This document shows, one piece after another, positions 33,063 to 41,726 of a DNA stretch of 64,000 nt. The notes beneath the pieces were generated by a model, which did not search any database, was not told where the DNA came from, and saw only the letters and a list, made by a program, of their open reading frames with translations. Numbering within the stretch: the stretch's first letter is position 1; every line of letters begins with the position of its first letter. Origin of the DNA: Cryobacterium tepidiphilum (GTDB taxonomy: Bacteria > Actinomycetota > Actinomycetes > Actinomycetales > Microbacteriaceae). Location: NCBI RefSeq assembly GCF_003716325.1, contig NZ_RDSR01000009.1, positions 1 through 64,000 of the forward strand, written 5' to 3'. The position numbers and the translations under genes were made by a program.

Positions 33063-34091
33063 CTAGTCGGCGTGCCGGCGAACCGGAGTAGAGCGGTTGG
33101 AGCGCCGCAGGAGCACGACGATGAGCAGGGCGAGGAGAACGGCGACCACACCGCCGCCCGCCAGGAGCATCCAGGCGGGAATCCCGTGATCGGGCTCCAC
33201 TGTCACGCTCCGGCCCTTGGCGGGGAAGGTGAGTTCTGCCGTCGCATCGTGCTCGACGAGGCCGCTCTTCAGGTGCAACGCCGCCTGCCAGGGACCGCTT
33301 GGAAGTTCGCTGCCGAGGGTGATCAGCACCTCACCGCTCGTGCCGGGGGCGAGGGTGAGCACGCGTTCAGTGGGGAAGGGACCCGCTGCCAGCCCACTCG
33401 GGCCGTCGGACAGAGACAAGGCGCCGGAGACGTCAATCGCCCGGCCCCCGGTGTTGCGGATTTCAGCGCGGACTTCCGGTTCGCCATCGCCGTTGCGACT
33501 CGCTTTGAGTGTCGAGACCGAGAAATCGGCCGCCGGACCGTTGCCCGGTCCCACCGAAATGTACATGCGCACACCAACGCGGCTCGCGGTCACGATGTTG
33601 GTTTGAGGGTCGGGCGCCGATCGCACTTCGGCCCACACGGCGGCATATTGCTCGCCTTCCGGGGCATCCGTTGGAACGGTCACTGTGACGGTGACCATCG
33701 CGCTCTCATCGGCCGCGAGGTGAAGGGTCGACTGATCGACCGACGTCCAGGTGGTCAGCTCATTTTCCGCCGCATCCGCTGCCGCGACGAAAGCTCCATT
33801 GTGGATGCGAGCGGCACCCGGGTAGACACGCACATCCTGGGCTTCGGATGTGTGGTTGTGCACCTCCACCCGTCGGTTGATCGTGGTGCCCGGCGGAAGG
33901 TTGTCGACGATGTAGGAGCGGGCGCGCGGATCGTTCTGCGTGGCAGCCGGAATGTCGACGAGGCGGATGCCGATCCCTTCCTCGTCTGCCGACGCGGCCT
34001 TCACGGGGGCACCGGAGGCGAGCGCGGCGGCGGGAGCCGCGGGAATCAGGCCGAGTGCGACAAGGGCAAGGACGGCAAGGAGTGGGCGCAA
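33063..34091 (-). CDS. DUF916/WxLIP-like surface protein with C-terminal anchor
   Basis: A protein of 342 residues. It has an N-terminal signal peptide (to about 26), then a beta-rich region similar to the DUF916 peptidoglycan-binding domain of WxL-interacting proteins (about 38-155, with RSYIVDNLPPGTTINRRVEV). A second immunoglobulin-like region and a C-terminal transmembrane helix (about 305-330) precede a basic RRSNRSTPVRR tail. The TTG start follows GAGAAAG. It is the second gene of a leftward unit after a WxL-like gene, the pairing known from Gram-positive WxL loci. It probably holds partner proteins at the wall or membrane. Confidence 0.75.
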   Translation of the reverse strand: MRPLLAVLALVALGLIPAAPAAALASGAPVKAASADEEGIGIRLVDIPAATQNDPRARSYIVDNLPPGTTINRRVEVHNHTSEAQDVRVYPGAARIHNGAFVAAADAAENELTTWTSVDQSTLHLAADESAMVTVTVTVPTDAPEGEQYAAVWAEVRSAPDPQTNIVTASRVGVRMYISVGPGNGPAADFSVSTLKASRNGDGEPEVRAEIRNTGGRAIDVSGALSLSDGPSGLAAGPFPTERVLTLAPGTSGEVLITLGSELPSGPWQAALHLKSGLVEHDATAELTFPAKGRSVTVEPDHGIPAWMLLAGGGVVAVLLALLIVVLLRRSNRSTPVRRHAD

Positions 34092-34145
34092 GGAACGGCT
34101 TTCTCGTCGGTGGGAGCTGACGGCGGCTGGTTTCGTTAGACCGAA

Positions 34146-34179
34146 CGGGCGGGGAAGCCCGAGGGGGCCTCCCCGCCCG
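34146..34179 (-). terminator. Intercistronic hairpin after the WxL-like gene
   Basis: A GC-rich stem-loop (arms about 34146-34160 and 34165-34179, with two mismatches) nine bases after the stop of the WxL-like gene and about 55 bp before the DUF916-like start. It has no U tract. It may be a partial terminator or an mRNA stabiliser that lets the first gene be expressed more than the second. Confidence 0.5.
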
Positions 34180-34187
34180 CTCCAGTC

Positions 34188-34727
34188 TTAGGAGACGGAA
34201 TGCGTCAGCGTTGCCGTGTAGTTGGCGGCGGCGAGAGCGTCGCTAGGGATGGCGAGCGTCACGTCCGCTCCCCACGAGGCTTCGTTGTTGCCGTTAACTG
34301 CCGTGGCCGTGACGGTGTCGGTGCCGCCGTCGGCGGTCACCGTGGCGGTTCCCGAAACGTTGGTGACAGCGGTCGGCGTGTAGCTGAAGTTGCTGGCGGA
34401 GATGGTCAGGTCGTCGGTGGTGTCCGCCGGCGTGCCGGCGTCGTCCACGAAGTCGCTGATGGTGGCCGTGGCGCTCCAGCCCACGGTGTCGGCGGTGAGG
34501 TCGCTGACCGAGACCGTACCCAGGGTGCCGGAGGCGGTTGCGCCCGGCGCCGCGCTGGAAAGCGCGAGCGTGGCCGGTGCGGCGATGGTGAGGTCGCCGG
34601 CGGTGACGGCCACGGTGGTCGTGGTGTCTGCCGGGGCGCCGGTTGCCGCGGATGCGGAAACCGCGGTCGCTGCAACGAGCGCGAGGCCGCCGGCGAAGGC
34701 GAGGGAGGTACGTGTCAAATTACGCAT
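34188..34727 (-). CDS. WxL-like secreted surface protein
   Basis: A protein of 179 residues with a clear signal peptide (cleavage near ASAATG, about 29). The mature part is beta-rich and very poor in charged basic residues. It carries two Trp-centred motifs as in WxL domains: VGWSATATISDF (about 87) and ASWGADVTLAIP near the C-terminus, ending NYTATLTHSVS. It lacks LPxTG and membrane anchors, as expected for proteins held non-covalently at the wall. The ATG lies 14 bases after riboswitch copy 2. It is followed by a DUF916-like partner gene. Confidence 0.75.
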   Translation of the reverse strand: MRNLTRTSLAFAGGLALVAATAVSASAATGAPADTTTTVAVTAGDLTIAAPATLALSSAAPGATASGTLGTVSVSDLTADTVGWSATATISDFVDDAGTPADTTDDLTISASNFSYTPTAVTNVSGTATVTADGGTDTVTATAVNGNNEASWGADVTLAIPSDALAAANYTATLTHSVS

Positions 34728-34741
34728 GATGGTCGTTCTTT

Positions 34742-34822
34742 CTCAATTCGGTAACCCGGCTGACCCCGAGGGCCCCGTGGCTTTGCGTCCCCGGCTCGCG
34801 CCGGGTTTGCCTTTTCGGAGGG
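34742..34822 (-). promoter_or_regulatory. Cyclic-di-GMP-I (GEMM) riboswitch, copy 2
   Basis: Reading on the minus strand, the same GEMM-I core as copy 1. The tetraloop stem is CCGGC-GCGA-GCCGG (34791-34804). Relative to copy 1 one base pair is changed on both sides (T-A to C-G) and the GNRA loop is kept. The residues equivalent to G20, A47 and C92 are G, A and C. The 3' 27 bases are identical to copy 1, including GAGAAAG, which is the only ribosome-binding-site-like sequence before the WxL-like ATG. The outer stem includes its first bases, which suggests translational control. Confidence 0.88.
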
Positions 34823-34990
34823 GGAAGCTGAGTGCGCTGAGAACAACCGTGTCTGACCGTTGTCCGTGCCCCGGAGGGTAACGCTAGTTCGCCGTAGACT
34901 CGCAGTCTTCCCCCAGAACGGGGCATCAGCGACGGCATGCCGACGGTTCTTCCGCCTCACGCACCCGTTTTCGTGTACCGGTCGAGCCTT

Positions 34991-35551
34991 TCAGGGAAGC
35001 GCGCGTTGAGTTTCGGCTGCCGTTGGTTCGAGCGTGCGCACGACCAGCGCCCCGGCGACCAGGAGGATTCCGAGCGGAAAGGCGAGCATCTGCAGCGGGC
35101 CGATGACGGTAAGAATGTCGGTGGCGAGCCGGGAGCCGACGTCTGCGCCACCGGAAAGGTCGAACGCCCAGAGGTTCGGGGCGTACTGCAGAATCAGGCC
35201 GAGTACGGCGAGCGCCACACCGACCCAGAACATGACCGCCGAGGCGCGGGTGTTGCCGGCGGACGCGTCGCCGGCCGCAGCCTCCGCATTCTTGTCGTCA
35301 GACGTGCGAACGACGCTGCGCCAGGTCGCGAACGACCGTGCGACGAGTGAGAATGCGACGAGCGCGAGTCCGAGCTCGAAGCAGACCGCCGCGAGGAGCG
35401 TGTATGCCCAGTAGAGCCCGGCGTTGTTCAGTGCGCCGTTTCCCCAGATCGACGCGAGCGCCGTGAGAAGGAAGGTGCGGGCGATGACACCGATCACGGT
35501 GAGCACGACGCCGGTCCAGAGCATCTGCTTCCAAGTGAGAGTGGGCGGCAT
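34991..35551 (-). CDS. Small four-helix membrane protein, unknown function
   Basis: A protein of about 186 residues with four predicted membrane helices (about 8-28, 43-66, 101-121 and 145-166) and a short polar, Ala/Asp-rich loop between helices 2 and 3. The second in-frame ATG (35551) is preferred because AAGGA is six bases upstream of it, whereas it directly abuts the first ATG (35557). No family is recognised. It lies between the riboswitch-controlled WxL pair and the polysaccharide genes. Confidence 0.65.
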   Translation of the reverse strand: MPPTLTWKQMLWTGVVLTVIGVIARTFLLTALASIWGNGALNNAGLYWAYTLLAAVCFELGLALVAFSLVARSFATWRSVVRTSDDKNAEAAAGDASAGNTRASAVMFWVGVALAVLGLILQYAPNLWAFDLSGGADVGSRLATDILTVIGPLQMLAFPLGILLVAGALVVRTLEPTAAETQRALP

Positions 35552-35691
35552 TCGCATTCCTTCCGGTCGACAACAGCGTCGTGCTGACCTTCACGCTAGC
35601 GGAGCGCCGCCCCACGGGCTCCGACGTATGGGAATATAGCCGGGGGGCATTTCTTGAGGGGCCTCGATCTGGTTGAGAGGAAGGCCGCTAC

Positions 35692-37119
35692 GTGGAGCTC
35701 CGCGATTACATCCGCATCCTGCAGAAAAGTTGGGTGCTGATCGTGCTGATGACGCTCGCGGCCGTCGGCGTCGCATCCGTCGTCTCGATCGTGCAGACCC
35801 CGAAGTACAGCGCCACCGCCAAGGTCTTCGTCTCCACGCAGGGCGGTGGCACCACCAGCGAACTGCAGCAGGGCGCCTCGTTCACGGTGCAGCGGGTGAA
35901 GACCTACTCCGACCTCGTGAACACTCCGATCGTGCTCAAGTCGGTGGTGGCCGAGTTGAACCTCAGCCTCCCCGTCGACGAACTCAGCAAGCAGATCACG
36001 GCATCCGCGCCGCTCGACACCTCGCTGCTCGACATCACCGTCACCGACGACGACCCCCAGCTCGCCGCGGACATCGCCAATGCCGTGTCGCAGAGCCTCA
36101 CCGACGTGGTCGCCACCATCGAGACCCCCGAGACGACGGCCGGCGAGCCAGAAGCGGCGTCGCCCGTCAAGCTCACCGTCGCCCAGCAGGCCATGGCGCC
36201 TGACGCCCCGGTCAGCCCGCGCGTGGCCCTGAACATCGCCCTCGGCGCCCTCGTGGGCCTCGCCCTCGGTGTGGGCATCGCCGTGCTGCGCGAGACGCTG
36301 GAGACCCGCATCCGTAATGAGCGGGACGTCGAACAGGTCACCGACATCCCGATCCTCGGCGGCATCGTCTTCGACCCCAAGGCGCAGGAGCGTCCCCTCA
36401 TCGTGCACGTCGACCCGCGCAGCCCGCGCGCCGAGTCCTTCCGCACACTGCGCACGAACCTGCAATACCTCGACGTAGGCCGGGTCGACCGCAGCTTCGT
36501 CATCACCAGCTCCATCGAGAGCGAGGGCAAGAGCACCACTGGCGCGAACCTCGCGATCGCGCTGGCGGATGCCGGTTCCCGCGTTCTGCTCATCGATGCC
36601 GACCTCCGCAGGCCCAAGGTGGCCGACTACATGGGGCTCGAGGGTGCCGCCGGCCTCACCGACGTGCTCATCGGCCGCGCCGAGCCCGAAGACGTCATCC
36701 AGCCCTGGGGTCGCAGCAAGCTCTTCGTGCTGCCGGCCGGGCACATCCCGCCGAACCCGAGCGAGCTGCTCGGCTCTGCCCGCATGAGCCACTTCATTGC
36801 CGAGTTCAACCGTGACTTCGACGTGGTCATCTACGACGCCCCGCCACTATTGCCGGTCACCGACGGCGCGATCCTCGCCAAGAACGTCGGCGGCGCCATC
36901 ATCGTCATCGCCGCCGGCCGTACCCACAAGTCCCAGCTGAAGGGCGCGATCTCCGCACTGGACAACGTCGGCGCCCCGATCTCCGGCCTGGTGCTGACCA
37001 TGCTGCCGACCAAGGGCCCGGATGCCTACGGTTACAGCCGCTATGGGTACGGCTACGTCTACGGTGAAGACGCGGTGCCCGACGCGATCGCCATGCGCAG
37101 TGAGCGGATCAGGAAGTGA
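35692..37119 (+). CDS. Wzz/BY-kinase fusion: polysaccharide co-polymerase and tyrosine autokinase
   Basis: A 475-residue protein controlling exopolysaccharide chain length and export. The N-terminal Wzz domain is bounded by helices at about 14-34 and 180-200. The cytoplasmic kinase domain has Walker A SSIESEGKST (Lys280), Walker A' VLLIDADLRRPK (Asp303) and Walker B VVIYDAPP. The C-terminus carries a tyrosine cluster (YGYSRYGYGYVYGE), the usual autophosphorylation site. The GTG start follows GAGAGGAAGG. A tyrosine phosphatase overlaps the 3' end, so the pair forms a phosphorylation cycle. Confidence 0.93.
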   Translation: MELRDYIRILQKSWVLIVLMTLAAVGVASVVSIVQTPKYSATAKVFVSTQGGGTTSELQQGASFTVQRVKTYSDLVNTPIVLKSVVAELNLSLPVDELSKQITASAPLDTSLLDITVTDDDPQLAADIANAVSQSLTDVVATIETPETTAGEPEAASPVKLTVAQQAMAPDAPVSPRVALNIALGALVGLALGVGIAVLRETLETRIRNERDVEQVTDIPILGGIVFDPKAQERPLIVHVDPRSPRAESFRTLRTNLQYLDVGRVDRSFVITSSIESEGKSTTGANLAIALADAGSRVLLIDADLRRPKVADYMGLEGAAGLTDVLIGRAEPEDVIQPWGRSKLFVLPAGHIPPNPSELLGSARMSHFIAEFNRDFDVVIYDAPPLLPVTDGAILAKNVGGAIIVIAAGRTHKSQLKGAISALDNVGAPISGLVLTMLPTKGPDAYGYSRYGYGYVYGEDAVPDAIAMRSERIRK

Positions 37120-37709
37120 CTGCGTTCTCGGTGCTGACCGTCTGCACGGGCAACATCTGCCGCTCGCCGCTAGCCGAGCAGTTGCTGCGTGCGCGGCTGG
37201 AAGCGGCGGGCGTGCCGGTATCGGTGAGCAGCGCCGGCACGCGCGCGCTCGTCGACCACGACATGACGCTCCAGGCCGCCGAGCTCGCCGGCGTCTATGG
37301 GGCCTCTCCGGCCACGCACGCCGCTCGCCTCCTGACCGAGCCGCTCATCGCCGACGCGGACCTCGTGCTCACGGCGTCGCGGGAGCACCGCGCCGAGGTT
37401 GTCTCGCAGCACCCGCGCGCGTCGCGCTACACCTTCACTCTCAACCAGTTCGCCCGGCTGGTCACCACCGCCCTCGCGGAGGGCCTGGTGCCCGGTGGCG
37501 AATCCGATGACCCCGCAGATCGGCTGCGCGATTTCGTGCGTGCCGCCGCCGCGCTCCGCGGCACCGTCCAGCCGTCACGGCCGGAAGACGACGACATCAT
37601 CGACCCCTACCGGCAGTCGCAGGACGTCTACGACCAGGCCGGCGAGGCGATCAACGCGGCCGTCAACACCATCACCGTCGGCCTCACCGAAGCGCTCGGA
37701 GTCCGCTGA
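37116..37709 (+). CDS. Low-molecular-weight protein-tyrosine phosphatase
   Basis: A 197-residue phosphatase, Wzb/Etp-like. The P-loop C-x5-R-S is VCTGNICRS (Cys10, Arg16) and the general acid Asp lies in DDDIIDPYRQ near 155. It should remove phosphate from the tyrosine cluster of the upstream kinase. The GTG start overlaps the kinase stop by four bases. It is longer than the usual 150 residues, with an insert at about 110-145. Confidence 0.92.
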   Translation: MTAFSVLTVCTGNICRSPLAEQLLRARLEAAGVPVSVSSAGTRALVDHDMTLQAAELAGVYGASPATHAARLLTEPLIADADLVLTASREHRAEVVSQHPRASRYTFTLNQFARLVTTALAEGLVPGGESDDPADRLRDFVRAAAALRGTVQPSRPEDDDIIDPYRQSQDVYDQAGEAINAAVNTITVGLTEALGVR

Positions 37710-37711
37710 CC

Positions 37712-38695
37712 ATGGGAGCGCCCAAGCGGTACGTGCCGAAGGACCGGCCGAAGCGGCTGTGGATCCTCCTTGGCGTCGGGGTGTTCCTGGTCGTCGACGC
37801 GGTGCTCATCGCCGTTGCCATGGGCGCCACCCACGCACGCAGTGAGGCGTCCGAAACGTTACCCGTAGCCAGCGCACCCGCCGCCCCGGCCTCCGCCGAG
37901 CCGCAGCCGGCTGGCACGGTCGAGACGACCCCCGCTGCCAGCCCGGAGCCCGCAGCCATCGTCGCCGTTCCGTCCACGCGGCTCCTCGCTGCTCTCGACG
38001 GCAGCATCGCCTGGCGGGCGACTACTGGCGCCTGCCCCGATGCCTCCGCGAGTCCTGAGCTGACGGCTGACGGCGGCTACAGCTGGAAGACGACCGACGC
38101 CACTGGCTTCACCGACGTCACGGCGCTCCAACGCATCCTCGTCACCGGCGAGACTCGGGCCGCGATGGTCGGACTCTCCGCCGAGGGTTGCGAGCCGCAG
38201 TTCGTCGAGACGTACGTCTCCGGGGACAACTACGTCTCCTACCCCGACGAACTCGAGAGCACGTGGTTCACAACCCCGTCAACGCCCTCGACCGTGCACA
38301 GCCCCGCCGGCGACCTGTCCACGCCGTGCACCACGGTTGTTGCGCTGGCACCGCGCGACGCCGACGTCGCTGGTGTGCTGTGTGCCGACGGTCGTGTCTT
38401 CCAGACAACGGATGCCGCTGCGACCTGGTCCGACGCCACCCCAGTTGCCGGGGCTGTCGACCTTGCCGCCACGGACTCCGGCTACGTCGTCGCGATCGTC
38501 GGCGATCCCGCCTGTAAGGGCGTGGCGCTGCGGATGCTGCCTGCGGGGGACGCACAGGACGGTTGCTACGCGCTGGATGCCGATCCGGAAACTCTGCCCG
38601 GCAATGTCGCCGTGTCGGCGGCCGATGGCACACTGTGGCTGTGGGCCGGCGATGCTATCGCTCGCTCGGGCGACGGTGGCGTGACGTGGGAGTAG
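37712..38695 (+). CDS. Membrane-anchored Asp-box (BNR) repeat protein
   Basis: A protein of 327 residues. A basic N-terminus, one membrane helix (about 17-38) and a Pro/Ala-rich linker precede an exported domain of about 230 residues. That domain has several Asp-box-like turns: DGGYSWKTTD, TDAAATWSDA and SGDGGVTWE at the very end, as in sialidase-type beta-propellers. Six cysteines suggest disulfides. Only part of a propeller is present, so the fold may be incomplete. It is in the polysaccharide operon, two bases after the phosphatase. It may bind the polymer or sense it. No catalytic residues are recognised. Confidence 0.6.
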   Translation: MGAPKRYVPKDRPKRLWILLGVGVFLVVDAVLIAVAMGATHARSEASETLPVASAPAAPASAEPQPAGTVETTPAASPEPAAIVAVPSTRLLAALDGSIAWRATTGACPDASASPELTADGGYSWKTTDATGFTDVTALQRILVTGETRAAMVGLSAEGCEPQFVETYVSGDNYVSYPDELESTWFTTPSTPSTVHSPAGDLSTPCTTVVALAPRDADVAGVLCADGRVFQTTDAAATWSDATPVAGAVDLAATDSGYVVAIVGDPACKGVALRMLPAGDAQDGCYALDADPETLPGNVAVSAADGTLWLWAGDAIARSGDGGVTWE

Positions 38696-38704
38696 CGCCG
38701 GTCG

Positions 38705-38724
38705 TGTCCGCGCAAACGGGGACA
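38705..38724. promoter_or_regulatory. TGTCC-N10-GGACA palindrome, site 1
   Basis: TGTCC (38705-38709), ten bases, GGACA (38720-38724), about 60 bp upstream of the initiating sugar transferase. The same spacing and flanks occur at 53595-53614 and 53620-53639. Confidence 0.5.
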
Positions 38725-38784
38725 TACCAGCCAGTAGGGTAGAGCAGCGCGCTGAGCGCGACCTGGGGAGGGGGTGCGAAACGT

Positions 38785-40272
38785 ATGAGCGGTCTACTGC
38801 GGGCCGTCGCCCGCGCCTCGCCCTACCGCGATCTCAAGCGAGACTGGCGTGACGTCTATGCCGCTCGTCTCGCTGTCACGGACCTCGTCGTCCTGGTCGC
38901 CGTGGTTCTCGCGGTGCAGGTGAACTGGCTCGGACTCGACAGTCGGCTAGTTGGCTCTGTAGTCGACAACGGAGATCTCGTGGTGGGCTACTCGGTTGTG
39001 TCTCTGATCGTCGTCGCAGGTTGGATGGCAGTGCTGCGCATTTACGACACTCGCGCCGACCGGGTCATCGGCCTTGGAAGCCAGGAGTACAAGCTCGTGG
39101 TCAACGCGAGCGTGCGCCTCTTTGGGCTGCTATCGATCGCCGCATACTTGTTGAAAGTGGATCTCGCGCGCGGCTACATCCTCATCGCTTTCCCCGTCGG
39201 AACGGTTTGCGTGCTTCTCGCTCGTTGGTTCTGGCGCCAGTGGCTGAGCGGACAGCGCCGCAACGGCAAGTATTCGTCCACCGTCTTGCTCGTCGGCTCG
39301 GAGGCTTCTGCGTCACACCTGGCCCTCGAGCTCTTGCGTGCCCCCTCGGCCGGGTACCGGGTCGTCGGAGCCTGTGTGCCCACCGGGATGATCGGCGGGC
39401 AGCTGCCCGGGACGGAGGTGCCAGTGTGCGGGAGCGTCAGTAACGTACTCGAGGCACTTGAGGCGACCGGTGCTGACACGGTAGTGGTTACGAGTTCAGA
39501 GGAGCTGTCTCCCCGCCGCGTGCGCGAACTCAGCTGGAGTCTCGAGCCGGGTCGGCAGCACCTTGTCGTGGCGCCGGGACTGACAGGGCTCGGCGGCCCC
39601 CGCATCCACACTCGTCCCGTCGCCGGACTGCCTCTGATCCACGTCGAGACACCGCGATACGAGGGTAGTAAGAGCGTGGCCAAGCGCATCTTCGACATCG
39701 TCGTCTCGAGCGTCCTGATCGTGCTTGCCTCGCCGGTGCTCGCCCTCATCGCGATCACCGTGAATCTGTCGAGCGATGGGCCGATTCTCTTCCGTCAGCG
39801 CCGTGTCGGTATCAACGGATCGACATTCGAGATGCTCAAGTTCCGGTCCATGGACAGCGACGCAGAGTCACGGCTCGATGAATTACAGCTGATCCAGCGC
39901 GAGGCGGGCAATGACGTGCTCTTCAAGATGAAGGACGACCCCCGCGTCACGGGGGTAGGTCGCTTCCTGCGTCGATATAGCTTGGATGAACTCCCTCAAT
40001 TGTTCAACGTGCTTCTGGGCAGCATGTCCCTCGTCGGACCGCGCCCACCTCTTGAGCACGAAGTGGAACTTTACGAAACGCACGTTCACCGGCGTTTCCT
40101 GGTCAAGCCGGGAATTACGGGCCTCTGGCAGGTGAGCGGCAGGTCAAGTCTGTCCTGGGAAGATAGTGTCCGGTTGGATTTGTATTATGTGGAGAATTGG
40201 TCGATGACGGGGGACGTCGTTATCCTCTATCGCACAATCCGCGCAATCGTACGTCCGACGGGTGCCTACTGA
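38785..40272 (+). CDS. Exopolysaccharide polyprenyl glycosylphosphotransferase (WcaJ-type)
   Basis: A 495-residue initiating enzyme that transfers a sugar phosphate, probably glucose-1-phosphate, to undecaprenyl phosphate. Four to five N-terminal helices precede a CoA-binding-like cytoplasmic domain. The C-terminal catalytic domain begins near 295 with KRIFDIVVSSVLIV and contains the signatures KFRSMD and RRYSLDELPQLFNVLLGSMSLVGPRP (the latter spanning about 395-420). The ATG follows a GGGGAGGGGG stretch. It has its own upstream palindrome and probably its own promoter. Confidence 0.93.
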   Translation: MSGLLRAVARASPYRDLKRDWRDVYAARLAVTDLVVLVAVVLAVQVNWLGLDSRLVGSVVDNGDLVVGYSVVSLIVVAGWMAVLRIYDTRADRVIGLGSQEYKLVVNASVRLFGLLSIAAYLLKVDLARGYILIAFPVGTVCVLLARWFWRQWLSGQRRNGKYSSTVLLVGSEASASHLALELLRAPSAGYRVVGACVPTGMIGGQLPGTEVPVCGSVSNVLEALEATGADTVVVTSSEELSPRRVRELSWSLEPGRQHLVVAPGLTGLGGPRIHTRPVAGLPLIHVETPRYEGSKSVAKRIFDIVVSSVLIVLASPVLALIAITVNLSSDGPILFRQRRVGINGSTFEMLKFRSMDSDAESRLDELQLIQREAGNDVLFKMKDDPRVTGVGRFLRRYSLDELPQLFNVLLGSMSLVGPRPPLEHEVELYETHVHRRFLVKPGITGLWQVSGRSSLSWEDSVRLDLYYVENWSMTGDVVILYRTIRAIVRPTGAY

Positions 40273-40448
40273 TGGGGCGCCGGAGGGTCATTTTGGCGGT
40301 TATGGGTCGGGCCGGGACGCAGGAATACGCTTCAATTGAGTGAAACCGTAACTGGACTGCCTGTTCAGTGGCTGCAATATCGGCTTCGCGTCCTGAAGAG
40401 CTCTTGTGTTTCCAACTCCGATTGTCAACGAACGCACCAAGGAATCCG

Positions 40449-41726
40449 ATGTCATTTATCGCTCTCTTAACAGGGGCGCTCTTGTGGCTGGTCGGACTGT
40501 CATTGCGCCGCGGAATCTTCACCTCCTACCGTGCGCACCGGAGGAGTTGGGAGTATTGGTGGCCGTACGCGGCTTTCACGTTTGGCGGCCTTGGCACCCT
40601 ATCCACTTTTGGATTCGTCACTGCAACAGCCGACCAGGTGGCGTTGCTCAGGATGGCGCCATTAGTCATTTTGGGTTTGCCCATGGTCGCACAATCGCTT
40701 TTGAGGGGCGCACGGATCACAGGCAGCGGCTTTTTCCTGCTCCTTCTCTTCAGCATTTTCGGCGCTTTCACTCTCGCCGGCGACGCTTTCTTAATGCCTC
40801 TCAGCTCACTCCTAATCCTGCTGCCCGGGATGATCACACCTTCGGCCGGGTATTCATCTAGCGCTCTCCGTGCCGGGACGGCGGACGCGGTTCGGGCATT
40901 CATCCTGATCCTTGCGCTCTTGACCGTGCTGATGCCACATGAACTCCTGGGTCCCTGCCGGTTCGACAAATGTTCCATATGGGGTGAGGCACTTGGAGCA
41001 GTAGGCACAGGGAATGCGCTGGGTCTTTACCTGGCCGCAATGGGGCCGATCACGCTCCTTTCGTCCCGTGGACGCTATGCGGGAATGCTTGTGATAGCTG
41101 GAAGCTTCGTCCTCGTTGACTTGACAAGCAGCAGATCAGCCATTGGGACTTGGCTGGCGGGAATCGTGCTGGCCCTCGCGTATACAGCGAGCGTGAAATA
41201 CTCTGCGCGGTGGATAATTGGAGCCGCGACCGCTTGCACGGCGGTGGCGGTTGCCGTGATGCCATTCCTGAATTGGAACGCGGGACAATTTACGGGGCGC
41301 GTAGAGCTCTGGCGGCGGGCGTTGGACATCGTTGCTGATGATCCGCTCTTCGGATTCGGGCCGTCTTTCTGGGTCGGACAGGATCGGACCAATACCTTTA
41401 CTGGTAATTACGCGACCCACAATTTGTTCACAGAAATTCTCGTGTCATCGGGGGTCGTCGGGCTCACGTTTCTAACCCTGGCCGTCATGCTCGCGATCCG
41501 TCGCAAAAGTGGTTTGCTTCTGAGTCAGTATGTTCTCGCAATTGTCGGAGTTTGGCTTGCGATTTCTATTACCGAAGTAGTGTCTGCCCCTGGCCGCACG
41601 TACCTCGTTCCAGGTATCTTCGCCTTCATTTTCATGACTTCTCATGCGACGGCGCGGACGGTGAAAACCGACGAGTCAGAGGCCACTCGGCTCGGGACAC
41701 CGGCTAGCGCAGTTCGGAGGCGATGA
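40449..41726 (+). CDS. O-antigen ligase/polymerase (Wzy-like) membrane protein
   Basis: A protein of about 425 residues with ten or more membrane helices and a Wzy_C-type periplasmic segment (GRVELWRRALDIVADDPLFGFG, then YATHNLFTEILVSSGVVG). It should polymerise repeat units on the outer face of the membrane. The ATG at 40449 is five bases after AAGGA, so the longer frame from 40368 is not used. Base composition falls clearly here and stays lower until about 49.7 kb. Confidence 0.82.
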   Translation: MSFIALLTGALLWLVGLSLRRGIFTSYRAHRRSWEYWWPYAAFTFGGLGTLSTFGFVTATADQVALLRMAPLVILGLPMVAQSLLRGARITGSGFFLLLLFSIFGAFTLAGDAFLMPLSSLLILLPGMITPSAGYSSSALRAGTADAVRAFILILALLTVLMPHELLGPCRFDKCSIWGEALGAVGTGNALGLYLAAMGPITLLSSRGRYAGMLVIAGSFVLVDLTSSRSAIGTWLAGIVLALAYTASVKYSARWIIGAATACTAVAVAVMPFLNWNAGQFTGRVELWRRALDIVADDPLFGFGPSFWVGQDRTNTFTGNYATHNLFTEILVSSGVVGLTFLTLAVMLAIRRKSGLLLSQYVLAIVGVWLAISITEVVSAPGRTYLVPGIFAFIFMTSHATARTVKTDESEATRLGTPASAVRRR

